A stretch of 64,000 bases of DNA from Verrucomicrobiia bacterium (GTDB lineage Bacteria > Verrucomicrobiota > Verrucomicrobiia > Opitutales > Cerasicoccaceae), in assembly GCA_030425485.1 (NCBI GenBank), contig JAUIAM010000009.1, positions 1 to 64,000 of the forward strand, given 5' to 3'. The position numbers and the translations under genes are program-made. Below the pieces are notes generated by a model, which ran no database searches, was not told the DNA's origin, and saw nothing but the letters and a program-made list of their open reading frames with translations. Below, in pieces: positions 1 to 8,102 of the stretch; position 1 is the first letter of the stretch, and each line of letters begins with the position of its first letter.

Positions 1-109
1 TCTTTTTCCGTTTTCTCAGTTCATGAATCTGGATTCACACCACTTCGAAAGCCGAAAAAATCCTCAAAATTACCTCTTTTTCCCTCGTTTCTTAATTTGA
101 AAACACAGC

Positions 110-958
110 CTAGGCGGCAGGCTGCTTTTTCCGTTTCAGGGCGTAGACCAGCATGGCCAGTCCGGCCAGGAAGGTGATGATCGAGTAGAAGGTGCCGCGG
201 CTCAGGCCCATGATGAGCGTGATTGAACCGCCGTCGGGCTCACGGAAGAACTCGCTAAAGATGCGTCCTATCGCGTAGAGCATGAGGAACTCCGCCGCCA
301 GCAGGCCAGCGGGGCGTTTCTTCGGGTCGCTCAGCCAGAAGCGCAGTTGCAGGTAAACCAGCAGGAGCAGCCCCTCGAAGAAGGCTTCGTAGAGCTGAGA
401 GGGGTGGCGCGGAGGAATCATCCACACGGGCGTACCGGGCTCGGCACTTTTGGGGAAAATCCAGGCCCAGGAGACGTCGGTCACCTTGCCCCAGAGCTCG
501 CCGTTGATGAAGTTCGCGACGCGGCCAAAGAGCACCCCTGCCGGGCCGAGCGTCACCACGATGTCGGCTACGTAGAAGAACGAGCGTTTGGTGTGGTGGG
601 CAAACCACCAGATGGCTATGCAAATGCCAACAAAGCCGCCGTGGCTGGCCATGCCGCCTTCCCATACCTTGAAGAGGTTGAGCGGGTTTTCCAGTAGCGA
701 CTCAGGGCGGTAGAGCAGGATGTACCCCAGCCGCCCGCCGACCAGCGTGCCGATGACGATCGCCGTCATCAGCGTCATCTGCTGGTCAGGATTGTAGGGG
801 GAGCGCCCGCACTTGTAGTAGAGGCGCAGGAGCAGCCCTGCTACGATGAAGCCCGCCACGTAGGCCAGCCCGTACCAGCGTACCCCTACGCTCTCCGAAA
901 ACTGGATGAGGAAGGGGTCGAAGTCACAAACGGGGTAGCTGGTCTCGTTGGGTGGCAT
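110..958 (-). CDS. lgt: Prolipoprotein diacylglyceryl transferase
   Basis: Inner-membrane enzyme that moves a diacylglyceryl group from phosphatidylglycerol onto the lipobox cysteine of prolipoproteins, the first step of lipoprotein maturation. The 282-aa protein has several hydrophobic helices and the family signatures GGMASHGGFVG, FGRVANFINGELWG and HPSQLYEAFFEG. Its length is normal for Lgt (about 260-300 aa). It lies 27 bp downstream of the start of no other gene; instead the lipoprotein gene at 986-1927, itself an Lgt substrate by its lipobox, is just upstream on the same strand, so the two may be co-transcribed. The ATG at 958 gives a sensible N-terminus. The identification is secure. 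Confidence 0.96.
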   Translation of the reverse strand: MPPNETSYPVCDFDPFLIQFSESVGVRWYGLAYVAGFIVAGLLLRLYYKCGRSPYNPDQQMTLMTAIVIGTLVGGRLGYILLYRPESLLENPLNLFKVWEGGMASHGGFVGICIAIWWFAHHTKRSFFYVADIVVTLGPAGVLFGRVANFINGELWGKVTDVSWAWIFPKSAEPGTPVWMIPPRHPSQLYEAFFEGLLLLVYLQLRFWLSDPKKRPAGLLAAEFLMLYAIGRIFSEFFREPDGGSITLIMGLSRGTFYSIITFLAGLAMLVYALKRKKQPAA

Positions 959-985
959 GCGGGCAGAGAGCGGTCGGGGGGCGAC

Positions 986-1927
986 TTACTTGTCGCCCAT
1001 GCAAATTTCCAGCACTTCGTCGAAGTCGCCCTGGCTGAGCGGCTCGTAGGTCAGGGTGCCGGAGACGCCCTCGCCCTCGATCAACTCCATGACCAGATAG
1101 CCGTCGCTATTGATGCTGGTTTGGTAGCGACTCACGATGGGCTCATCGAGTATCCTTTCGTCGCGGGTGCCGCCGTCCAGCGTGGGGATGCCGGTGTAGA
1201 TGTCGGAAAGCGTGAGCACGCCGTTACTGTCCAAAGACCAGTCGCTGAATATGACAAAGTCGTCGCCCTCGCGGCCAAAGAAGGTCATGCATGTGCCGTC
1301 ATCGCTATCGAGCCAGCGCAGGATGACGGTGTCGTCCTGCATGAGGCCCCAGTAGCCGACGATGCTGCTGGAATCGCTGCTGTCTGACTTGCTACCGATG
1401 CTGTACGAGTCGGTGCGGGTGGCTTCGTAGACGGGAATGAACAGGTCGTCGTAAGCGGTCGTTTGCATGGCTTTTTTCAGATCGGCACTGCTGGCCTCTG
1501 TCTCTTCGTAGCCCATCATGGCCAGGGTCATCTTGTCCCCCTGCACGGCCATGTCGAAGACCATGTAGCTACCGGCCACGTCGCTATCCGGATTTTGTGG
1601 ATTTTCCGTTTCCAGCCATTGCACCTGGAGGTAGGTCTTGCCATCGACGCTGAACGGATAGCCTCGGTAAATTACGAAATCACCCGCTTCATCCGTCATC
1701 ATGATGAGGTACTCGGTTTCGGAAAAACGGTAGAAGGCCACGTCGATCAGGGTGTCTTCATCATCATCAACGGACTTCATCTTCCAGAATCCGAGCGGGG
1801 CGGTATCAATCTTTTGCGAGGGCTGGGCGACGGGGTTTTCGTAGATGCACCCCGTGAGGGCGAAAACAGCTCCCAGCAGGAGGGCCGTGAGGAGCTGGCG
1901 CAGGTGTGTGACAGTAGGCATTTTCAT
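986..1927 (-). CDS. Predicted outer-membrane or periplasmic lipoprotein, unknown function
   Basis: A 313-aa protein with a signal peptide and lipobox (LLLGAVFALTGC), so the mature protein should be lipidated at Cys27. The rest is soluble, acidic and rich in Asp, Ser and Thr, with a Ser/Asp-rich linker near residues 180-190. The two halves have similar patterns (GFWKMKSVDDDED... and GYWGLMQDDTVI...), which suggests two related beta-rich repeats of a lipocalin-like or META-like kind. That reading is inference. I do not recognise a family. ATG at 1927 or at codon 3 both fit the signal peptide. Confidence 0.8.
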   Translation of the reverse strand: MKMPTVTHLRQLLTALLLGAVFALTGCIYENPVAQPSQKIDTAPLGFWKMKSVDDDEDTLIDVAFYRFSETEYLIMMTDEAGDFVIYRGYPFSVDGKTYLQVQWLETENPQNPDSDVAGSYMVFDMAVQGDKMTLAMMGYEETEASSADLKKAMQTTAYDDLFIPVYEATRTDSYSIGSKSDSSDSSSIVGYWGLMQDDTVILRWLDSDDGTCMTFFGREGDDFVIFSDWSLDSNGVLTLSDIYTGIPTLDGGTRDERILDEPIVSRYQTSINSDGYLVMELIEGEGVSGTLTYEPLSQGDFDEVLEICMGDK

Positions 1928-2056
1928 AGTTATGCGAGGATGAATAGAGGGACTACGCTGGCGATAATCGGCCTGTATGGAGCCCGACGCCAGCCTTGTT
2001 TAAGTGAACTTACTCCCTGTTTTACGCGCAGAGAGAAAAATCTTACGCGGACGCGT

Positions 2057-3127
2057 CTAATTCGTTGAGGGCGGTGTTTGTAGCTGGGCGGCCTGCTCGC
2101 TCTCAATTTGTTTTTGGCGGGCAAGTTCGCGCATGTCCACGGCAACATCGTCCTTTTCAAAGATTTCCGCTCCCAGGATGTGCTCGATGATGTCCTCCAT
2201 CGTAATCACGCCCGCAGTCGAGCCGAACTCGTCCACTACCACAGCGAGTTGCTGGTGGCTTTTGAGGAATTTCTCCAGCGCGCTGGCGCCCGAGGCGTTT
2301 TCCTGGATAAAGATCGCGTCCTGCATGATCTCTTCGACCCGGGTGCTGTCCTCGTCGTTGGCCTTGGCCTTGAGCAAGTCTCTGCGCCGGACCATGCCCA
2401 CGATGTTGTCGATATTGTCGTCGTAGACGGGCATGCGGGCAAAGGGGATGTTCGGGTGCTCGGCCAGCACCTCGCCCACGGTCTGGTCCTTCTCCATGGC
2501 GTGGACGACGGTGCGCGGAGTCATCTCGTCGCTGACACGGATTTCGTCGAGTTTCAGGGCATTGGAGATGATTTCGCTCTCGTCATGGGTGAGGGCACCG
2601 TCATTTGCACTTTTCTGGGCCAGCAGGCGGATTTCCTCATCGCCGATTTCCTCGACGTTCTTCCTGCCCGCTACGAGCAGGATCAAGCGGCCACAGAGCC
2701 AGGACACCGGAAGCATGGCCACACGCACCAGATACAGCGGGTAGACCATGTGCGGCTGCATGGTAGGGCGGTAAAGCACCCCAAGGTTCTTGGGCAGGAC
2801 CTCCGAAAGCAGAAGAATCGCGCCTGTCATGCCCAGGGGGATGGCATACTTTGCCAGCGCGCTGTCTCCCCCGTATATGTTAGCGGCCAGCACACCGGTA
2901 ACGGTCGCCCCGAGGGTGTTGGCCACGGTATTGAGCGAGAGGATGGCCGATGAGGTCTCCTCGATGTCCTCGCGGAACTTCTCCAGCAGTTGCCCCTTAC
3001 GTTTGTTTTTCTGCTTGAGGGTTTCGATCTCTGCCGCGGTGGTACTGAGAATCATCGCCTCCAGCAGTGAGCAGAAGGCGGATACGCCCAGCGTGAAAGC
3101 AACTGCAGTCCAAAAAGCTAACTGCAT
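2057..3127 (-). CDS. CNNM (DUF21) and CBS-domain membrane protein, CorC/HlyC family, lacking the C-terminal domain
   Basis: A 356-aa inner-membrane protein. The first ~190 residues are a CNNM/DUF21 transmembrane domain (SAFCSLLEAMILS helix, then LLSEVLPKNLG). It is followed by a CBS pair with MTPRTVVHAM and VVVDEFGSTAGVITMEDIIEHILG. Family members are linked to magnesium or cobalt export. Most carry a further ~80-aa CorC_HlyC domain; here the chain ends about 40 residues after the second CBS domain, so that domain is missing. A second, full-length paralogue lies at 28513-29823. The transport substrate cannot be read from the sequence. Confidence 0.9.
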   Translation of the reverse strand: MQLAFWTAVAFTLGVSAFCSLLEAMILSTTAAEIETLKQKNKRKGQLLEKFREDIEETSSAILSLNTVANTLGATVTGVLAANIYGGDSALAKYAIPLGMTGAILLLSEVLPKNLGVLYRPTMQPHMVYPLYLVRVAMLPVSWLCGRLILLVAGRKNVEEIGDEEIRLLAQKSANDGALTHDESEIISNALKLDEIRVSDEMTPRTVVHAMEKDQTVGEVLAEHPNIPFARMPVYDDNIDNIVGMVRRRDLLKAKANDEDSTRVEEIMQDAIFIQENASGASALEKFLKSHQQLAVVVDEFGSTAGVITMEDIIEHILGAEIFEKDDVAVDMRELARQKQIESEQAAQLQTPPSTN

Positions 3128-3441
3128 ATTGCGTAGGCGGTAGTGCCGCGTTGAGTTCTAGAGCCAGGGTCGTCGTCTTCCATAACAGGCGATATCGCTC
3201 CCTCTGGCCAGCAAATCGGCTGGCTCGTGCCAAGACGGTAGAGGTGTTTTGGGCGCAGGAGAGGTCATCGTATACCAATCAGTCGCACTTGCCGTGCACT
3301 CTGATGGCTTGAGGTGATACTTATTTGGACAATATCGAATTGGGCAAGCATAGTTTTGCTTGTTTTCTCAATTGGAATATTGTCATAATGCCTTGACGGC
3401 AAAAGCAGATGGCGCAAAATATATTATTAACTTTCTTGAAC
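3128..3441. other. Intergenic region between divergent genes
   Basis: About 310 bp between the CNNM gene (minus) and the PEGA lipoprotein (plus). I see no convincing gene or RNA. The right half is AT-rich and should hold the promoter of the PEGA gene: a weak candidate is TTGGAC at 3325-3330 with CATAGT at 3349-3354 (18-bp spacer). The left half contains only short incidental open frames. Confidence 0.4.
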
Positions 3442-3945
3442 ATGACTAAATATTTACCCCAATTTTTCGTTTTAGTTCTCATTCCTTTCCTCTACTTGGG
3501 CTGCACAGCCATGGAAAAGGGTTCACTTGAGACCGTGACTTTCCACAGCTTCCCCAGCGGAGCACACGTATACGCCAATGGCGACCTCGTGGGCATCACG
3601 CCGATGAGCATGGAGTTGCGCAACAAGACGGTGACCGGCATCCGTGTCGAAAAGCCCGGCTACAAGCCACGCCGCTACACCATCAAGCCTGTGCCCAACG
3701 AAAACGCCAAGGATTACGTGAAGTTCGGTATTCTTGACGAGTTCGGCTACTACCAGGAACTTTCTCCCAATCCGGTGACCGTACAGCTCGTACCGGTAGA
3801 GCTTCCCCGCTCGCGCAGCCTGGACCAGTTCGAGGAGATGAACTTCCTCATTTCCCAGATCGACATGCAGCGTGAAAACGGCGAAATCGATCCCGTTGAG
3901 CACAAGTACAAGGTAGAGAAAATCATCGAGTACTTCACTAACTAA
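3442..3945 (+). CDS. PEGA-domain lipoprotein
   Basis: Start set at the ATG at 3442 because it gives a clean lipoprotein signal (MTKYLPQFFVLVLIPFLYLGC, lipid Cys near residue 21) where an upstream in-frame ATG at 3409 would add a poor extension. The 167-aa product then has a PEGA domain (TFHSFPSGAHVYANGDLVGITPM...GYKPRRY, roughly residues 30-80), a beta-rich module seen in surface lipoproteins. The C-terminal third is charged and probably helical. It is a single gene with its own upstream region. Function beyond envelope location is unknown. Confidence 0.85.
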   Translation: MTKYLPQFFVLVLIPFLYLGCTAMEKGSLETVTFHSFPSGAHVYANGDLVGITPMSMELRNKTVTGIRVEKPGYKPRRYTIKPVPNENAKDYVKFGILDEFGYYQELSPNPVTVQLVPVELPRSRSLDQFEEMNFLISQIDMQRENGEIDPVEHKYKVEKIIEYFTN

Positions 3946-4056
3946 GCGGTCGTTATCATCTTGGCCGTTAGTGCTTGGCACTTACCTGCCAATAATTTCT
4001 TCGACGGTTAAGTTTTAATCTTTCCAGCGGGTTTTGCCCGTGGCATGCTACGCAAT

Positions 4057-4437
4057 ATGTCTAAGATTCCAGGGGAACTCCTTTATACTGCAGAGCACGA
4101 GTGGGTGAAACTTCTAGACGGGGGAGAAGCGCTGGTCGGCATTACCGATCACGCTCAAAGCAGCCTCGGCGATATCACCTTTGTTGATTTGCCCGACGAG
4201 GGCGCGGCCTTTGACAAGGGCGAGACTTTTGGCGCGGTTGAGTCGGTGAAAGCCGCTTCGGACCTCTACATGCCCCTCAAGGGCGAAGTCCTCGAAGTGA
4301 ATGCTGACCTCGACGCCACTCCGGAAGTGGTCAACAACGACCCCTACACCGGCGGTTGGTTAATCAAGATCAAGGTGGCCGACGCCAGCGAAGTCGAGTC
4401 CTTGCTCGACCCTGCTGCCTACGAGAAGGTCCTCTAG
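4057..4437 (+). CDS. gcvH: Glycine cleavage system H protein
   Basis: Lipoyl carrier that shuttles the aminomethyl group between the P, T and L proteins of glycine cleavage in the cytoplasm. The 126-aa product is the usual size, begins MSKIPGELLYTAEHEWV as in the family, and carries the lipoylation site AVESVKAASDLY with Lys65. An earlier ATG at 4045 adds four residues; I prefer 4057 on family alignment. No gcvT or gcvP lies nearby, so this is a stand-alone gcvH. A lipoate-protein ligase at 25526-26215 could supply its cofactor. The dispersed repeat at 4438 begins directly after its stop codon. Confidence 0.95.
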   Translation: MSKIPGELLYTAEHEWVKLLDGGEALVGITDHAQSSLGDITFVDLPDEGAAFDKGETFGAVESVKAASDLYMPLKGEVLEVNADLDATPEVVNNDPYTGGWLIKIKVADASEVESLLDPAAYEKVL

Positions 4438-4545
4438 GTCGTGTTAGCTTAGTCCCTATCTTAAATAGCTCACGCAAAGGCGCAGAGACGCAAGGCTGTT
4501 TCTAGCGGCTAAAGTTGTTTGCTAATAGCGGCTAAGTTGCTGGTT
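4438..4545 (+). repeat. Dispersed stop-anchored repeat, copy 1
   Basis: Begins at the base after the gcvH stop codon. Its first ~50 bases (GTGTTAGCTTAGT, then a CACGCAAAGGCGCAGAG core at about 4471-4487) match copy 2 at 12411 and copy 3 (minus strand) at 14279. The right part carries two copies of TAGCGGCTAA and does not match the other copies well. Noncoding. Confidence 0.75.
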
Positions 4546-4550
4546 TCTCG

Positions 4551-5567
4551 TTATTTATCCGTGCTGGAGCGACGCTTCAGGGCGCGTGCGACCGGGCGCT
4601 CGAAGCCGTATGTCATGGCCGCAGCCAGGGCCAGTGCAATGGCTCCGGCCCAGAAAATAGCCCAATAGGCGTGCACACCCATGTCCTTGAGTTCGCGTAT
4701 GGCGATGTAGCCCACGTTCTGATGGATGAGATACAGACAGTAGGAAATGCCCCCCAGCCAGCGCAATAGCGGGTGCCCCAGCGGCTTGAGCCAGCCCGCG
4801 AGCATCCCGGCAAAAACCACGAAAAACCCGCTCGCGATCAGGGCGGTATCCAGCGGCATCGTCAGCCAGATGGCCCCCAGACAAGCCCCCAGACTGAGTG
4901 CTTTCCAGCGGTTTAGGCCTTCTTCGTGCGCACGGTAAAAGAGGATGCCGGCAAAGAAGTAGGGCCAGAAATTCAGCAACAGGGTTTGGTTCAGCGCGCC
5001 GCTGTCGACGACACCGCTCAGGGAGAGCAGCACCGTGACGCCCAGCCAGAGATTGCCCAGCAACACAATGGATTTGAGGGCTCGCAGTGCGAGCAGGAGG
5101 CCGATCCAGAGGTAAAATGACAGCTCGATCCCGAGCGTCCAGTACACCCCGTCTGCGTGGGGCACGCCGAGCCAGGACTGCAGCATGCTCACGTTGAGCA
5201 GAGCCTGCCCGGGGCTTATTTCCCTGCCGGGCAGGCCCAGCGTCCAGACTGCGCACAGGGTGAGGAGCAGGGCAAGCCAGTACGCGGGATAGAGACGGCA
5301 AAAGCGCGACCAGGCGAATCGCTTGATCGAGGGTTTGCCCCGGAGGCTCATGTAGATGACAAAGCCGCTTATCATGAAGAAGAGCGTTATGCCGTGCAGC
5401 CCATAGACCGTCTGCCAGGGCACCCAAATGCTTGGGTGGCCGTAGAGCTCGTTGTAGCGGTAGACGTAGTGGTAAATCAGTACCGCAATCGCAGCCAAAC
5501 CGCGCAGCCCGTCCAGCTCAGTAATGCGTCTTTGCTTCTTGGGGACGGTTGTGGCAGGCGTGCTTAT
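4551..5567 (-). CDS. Acyltransferase family 3 (OafA/YrhL-like) membrane O-acyltransferase
   Basis: Multi-pass inner-membrane protein with about ten hydrophobic helices, of the family that acetylates or acylates surface glycans. The conserved N-terminal motif ELDGLRGLAAIAVLIYHY is present but lies partly upstream of TTG (5498), and no in-frame ATG, GTG or TTG exists before it. The best start is ATA at 5565-5567: it overlaps the speA stop as ATAA, sits 7 nt after AAAAGGA, and would give a natural N-terminus (STPATTVPKKQRR...). From there the protein is 338 aa, normal for the family. The C-terminus (FERPVARAL) is also typical. Substrate unknown. Confidence 0.85.
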   Translation of the reverse strand: MSTPATTVPKKQRRITELDGLRGLAAIAVLIYHYVYRYNELYGHPSIWVPWQTVYGLHGITLFFMISGFVIYMSLRGKPSIKRFAWSRFCRLYPAYWLALLLTLCAVWTLGLPGREISPGQALLNVSMLQSWLGVPHADGVYWTLGIELSFYLWIGLLLALRALKSIVLLGNLWLGVTVLLSLSGVVDSGALNQTLLLNFWPYFFAGILFYRAHEEGLNRWKALSLGACLGAIWLTMPLDTALIASGFFVVFAGMLAGWLKPLGHPLLRWLGGISYCLYLIHQNVGYIAIRELKDMGVHAYWAIFWAGAIALALAAAMTYGFERPVARALKRRSSTDK

Positions 5568-7525
5568 GAGCTGGTCCTTTTGCGGCGTGTTTTCTTGGGG
5601 ATTTCCGGCGTGAGGTAGGTTTTCTGCCCGATCATATCTGTGTAAAGATTGAGCATGCGCATGCCCTCGCGCGGCTTGACGTGGTCGTTGCGGGTAGCGC
5701 GGTCGATCTGCTTTTTCATCTGGCGGATCAGGTCGGAGCCCTTGTGCTGGATAAAGGCCAGGACCTCATCGGTGGTAAAGCCGCGGATGCTCTCCTCGAT
5801 GTAGTAACCATCCTCCTCATCTTCCTCCAGAAAGACGTGGACCTCGTCCACCCGGCCAAAGAGGTTGTGCAGGTCGCCCATGATGTCCTGATAGGCGCCC
5901 ACGAGAAACACGCCCAGGTGGTAGGGCTTGCCGCGCTCAAAGCTGTGCAGGCGCAGGGACTGCTTGACGTCCTCCAGATCGATGAAGTGGTTTACCTTGC
6001 CGTCGCTGTCGCAGGTGATGTCCACGAGCGTGGTTTCTACCGTGGGCTCTTCATTGAGGCGGTGAAGCGGAGCCACGGGAAAGAGCTGGTCCAGCGCCCA
6101 GTGGTCGAGCAGGGACTGGAAGACGGAAAAGTTGCATACGTATTGCTCGGCCAGGGTGGGGCGCAGGTCGGCCAGCTCCTCGGGGATGTAGCCTCGCTGC
6201 TCGGTCTGGGCCTGCAGGCGACGGCAGATTTCCCAGTACAGGCGCTCGGTTTCGGCCCGGTGTTCGAGGTCGAGGTAGCCGAGGTTGAAGAGGGTTTGCG
6301 CCTCTTCCTTTTTCTGCTGGGCGTCGTGAAAGCGTTCGAGCGGGCTGTAGCGGTCCTCGTTTTCGAGGATCTCCCGCAGGTCAGCCACGACGGAGGGGGT
6401 CTTCTTCGAGCGCCGCTTGGGGGCGGGCTCGCTATGCTCAGTCGTCTTGGCAATGCGGTCCACCACCTCCACCACAAGGATCGAGTGCAGGGCCACGAGC
6501 GCACGTCCGCTCTCGGACACGATGTCCGGCACGGGCACATCGGCGCTTTCGCACACGCTTTTGATGTTAAAGACCATGTCGCGGGCGTACTCCTGCAGGG
6601 AGTAGTTGGCCGAGCTGTCGAAGTTACTGCGGCTGCCGTCGTAGTCGATCCCCAGGCCACCGCCGACATCGAGGTACTGCATGGGCAGGCCCATGTGGTA
6701 AAGCTCGCAGTAGTAGCGGGCGGCTTCGAGTACGGCTTTCTTCAGGGTGTTGATGCTTGGCACCTGAGAGCCGATGTGAAAGTGGACCAGACGGATGGCG
6801 TCCTTGAGTCCGGCGCGCTTGAGCTTTTTAACCACGCTGACGATCTCCGGCGCACTGAGCCCGAACTTGGCGTGGTCGCCGCTGGAGGTGGACCAACGCC
6901 CTTCGCCGGTCGCGCTGAGCTTCAGGCGCAGGCCGATCGTTGGGGTGACGCCGGTTTCCTTGGCTAGGGCGATGATGAGGTCGGCCTCGGAGGGCTGCTC
7001 GATCACGATGATAACTTTCTTGCCCAGGCGGATACCGAGCAGGGCCAGGCGGATGTAGTCGGCGTCCTTGTAGCCGTTGCATACGAGCAGAGCGCCCTTG
7101 GTCTGGAGCATGGCCAGCGCGATAAGGAGCTCGGGCTTGCTCCCGGCTTCGAGGCCAAACTTCCACGGTTCGCCGGCGTCAAGAATCTCATCCACCACCT
7201 CGCGCAGTTGGTTGACCTTGATCGGGAAGACACCCTGATAGTGGCCCTGGTACTGTTCGGCCTTGATGGCGTCGGCAAAGGCTTCGTTGAGCTCGACTAC
7301 GCGGCGGCGCAGCATGTCCTGCACACGGATGGTCAGCGGGGCGCTGAGGCCCATTTGTTTGGCCTCTTCGAGCACGTCCGGGATGCGGATGCGTCGCTCG
7401 TCCCCCATGGGGTGGACGCACAGTGCGCCGTCGTCATCGATGGAGAAGGTGCCTTTGCCCCAGCGGGAAAACCCGTAGTAGGCGTCGGCGTCGGTCGTCG
7501 TCCAAGGTGTGGGATCCGTTTTCAA
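5564..7525 (-). CDS. speA: Biosynthetic arginine decarboxylase
   Basis: PLP enzyme converting arginine to agmatine, the first step of one putrescine/spermidine route. The 653-aa length fits SpeA (about 630-660). Seen motifs: PLP lysine in YQGVFPIKVNQ (Lys103), HIGSQVPS, DVGGGLGIDYDGS for phosphate binding, and the catalytic cysteine loop VDITCDSDG near the C-terminal barrel. The C-terminal tail is very basic (KKTRRKRTSS). Its TAA stop overlaps the apparent ATA start of the acyltransferase, so the two are probably one transcript. The gene is divergent from yajC, with about 180 bp between them. No other polyamine gene is adjacent. Confidence 0.97.
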   Translation of the reverse strand: MKTDPTPWTTTDADAYYGFSRWGKGTFSIDDDGALCVHPMGDERRIRIPDVLEEAKQMGLSAPLTIRVQDMLRRRVVELNEAFADAIKAEQYQGHYQGVFPIKVNQLREVVDEILDAGEPWKFGLEAGSKPELLIALAMLQTKGALLVCNGYKDADYIRLALLGIRLGKKVIIVIEQPSEADLIIALAKETGVTPTIGLRLKLSATGEGRWSTSSGDHAKFGLSAPEIVSVVKKLKRAGLKDAIRLVHFHIGSQVPSINTLKKAVLEAARYYCELYHMGLPMQYLDVGGGLGIDYDGSRSNFDSSANYSLQEYARDMVFNIKSVCESADVPVPDIVSESGRALVALHSILVVEVVDRIAKTTEHSEPAPKRRSKKTPSVVADLREILENEDRYSPLERFHDAQQKKEEAQTLFNLGYLDLEHRAETERLYWEICRRLQAQTEQRGYIPEELADLRPTLAEQYVCNFSVFQSLLDHWALDQLFPVAPLHRLNEEPTVETTLVDITCDSDGKVNHFIDLEDVKQSLRLHSFERGKPYHLGVFLVGAYQDIMGDLHNLFGRVDEVHVFLEEDEEDGYYIEESIRGFTTDEVLAFIQHKGSDLIRQMKKQIDRATRNDHVKPREGMRMLNLYTDMIGQKTYLTPEIPKKTRRKRTSS

Positions 7526-7707
7526 GCCTCTCTGCTAGTGGTATTTCCTGCGGGAATCAAGGCCTGAGGCGTGAGAATCCTGCTACAATTGCGTGGCTGC
7601 CCGCTGGACGCAGTTGTGGGGTGGTTTTCGGCGTGTCGGTGCGTCCGCACAATCCGCTTGCCTTTTGAGGTGGGGTGCCCTTACCTCGACGGTTTTCTTT
7701 CTACGAT

Positions 7708-8079
7708 ATGAGCGCATACGAATTCTTTACAACTCTGGCCATGGCACCTGCTCCGGCCGGTCCCGACGGCGCCCCCGGTGGTGGCGGTCCGGACATGTTT
7801 ATCATCCTCATCCTGATGTTTGTCGGGATGTACTTCCTCATCATCGCTCCCCAGCGCAAGAAGCAGAAGCAGCACGAAAAGCGTATCGCTGCCCTCAAGA
7901 GCGGGGACAAGATCGTGACCAGCGGCGGGCTCTACGGCACCGTGGTCAACGTCAAGGACGACCGCCTCGTGCTCAAGCTCGGCGAGAACATCAAGGTCGA
8001 GTTGGCCAAGCAGTTCGTCGCCTACGCCGTTGATCCGGACAAGGAAAAGGCGGACACCTCCGCTGACGAAAAGAAGTAA
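7708..8079 (+). CDS. yajC: Preprotein translocase subunit YajC
   Basis: Small accessory subunit of the SecDF complex. From the ATG at 7708 the product is 123 aa: a Gly/Pro-rich N-terminus, one membrane helix (MFIILILMFVGMYFLIIAPQ), then the typical RKKQKQHEKRIAALKSGDKIVTSGGLYGTV segment in shortened form. The family match is clear. An upstream in-frame ATG at 7675 adds 11 basic residues and is less likely. secDF follows after 23 bp, the usual arrangement. Confidence 0.95.
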   Translation: MSAYEFFTTLAMAPAPAGPDGAPGGGGPDMFIILILMFVGMYFLIIAPQRKKQKQHEKRIAALKSGDKIVTSGGLYGTVVNVKDDRLVLKLGENIKVELAKQFVAYAVDPDKEKADTSADEKK

Positions 8080-8102
8080 CGTTTTTCCACCTTCACCCCG
8101 CC

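Noticed and set aside
1-109. Possible gene or RNA at the left edge
   Set aside because: The 109 bp are AT-rich with no frame, hairpin with T-run, or tRNA pattern that I could support.
4463-4550. CRISPR-like or tandem repeat because of repeated TAGCGGCTAA
   Set aside because: Only two short copies, no regular spacer, and no cas gene nearby. They are part of the dispersed repeat region.
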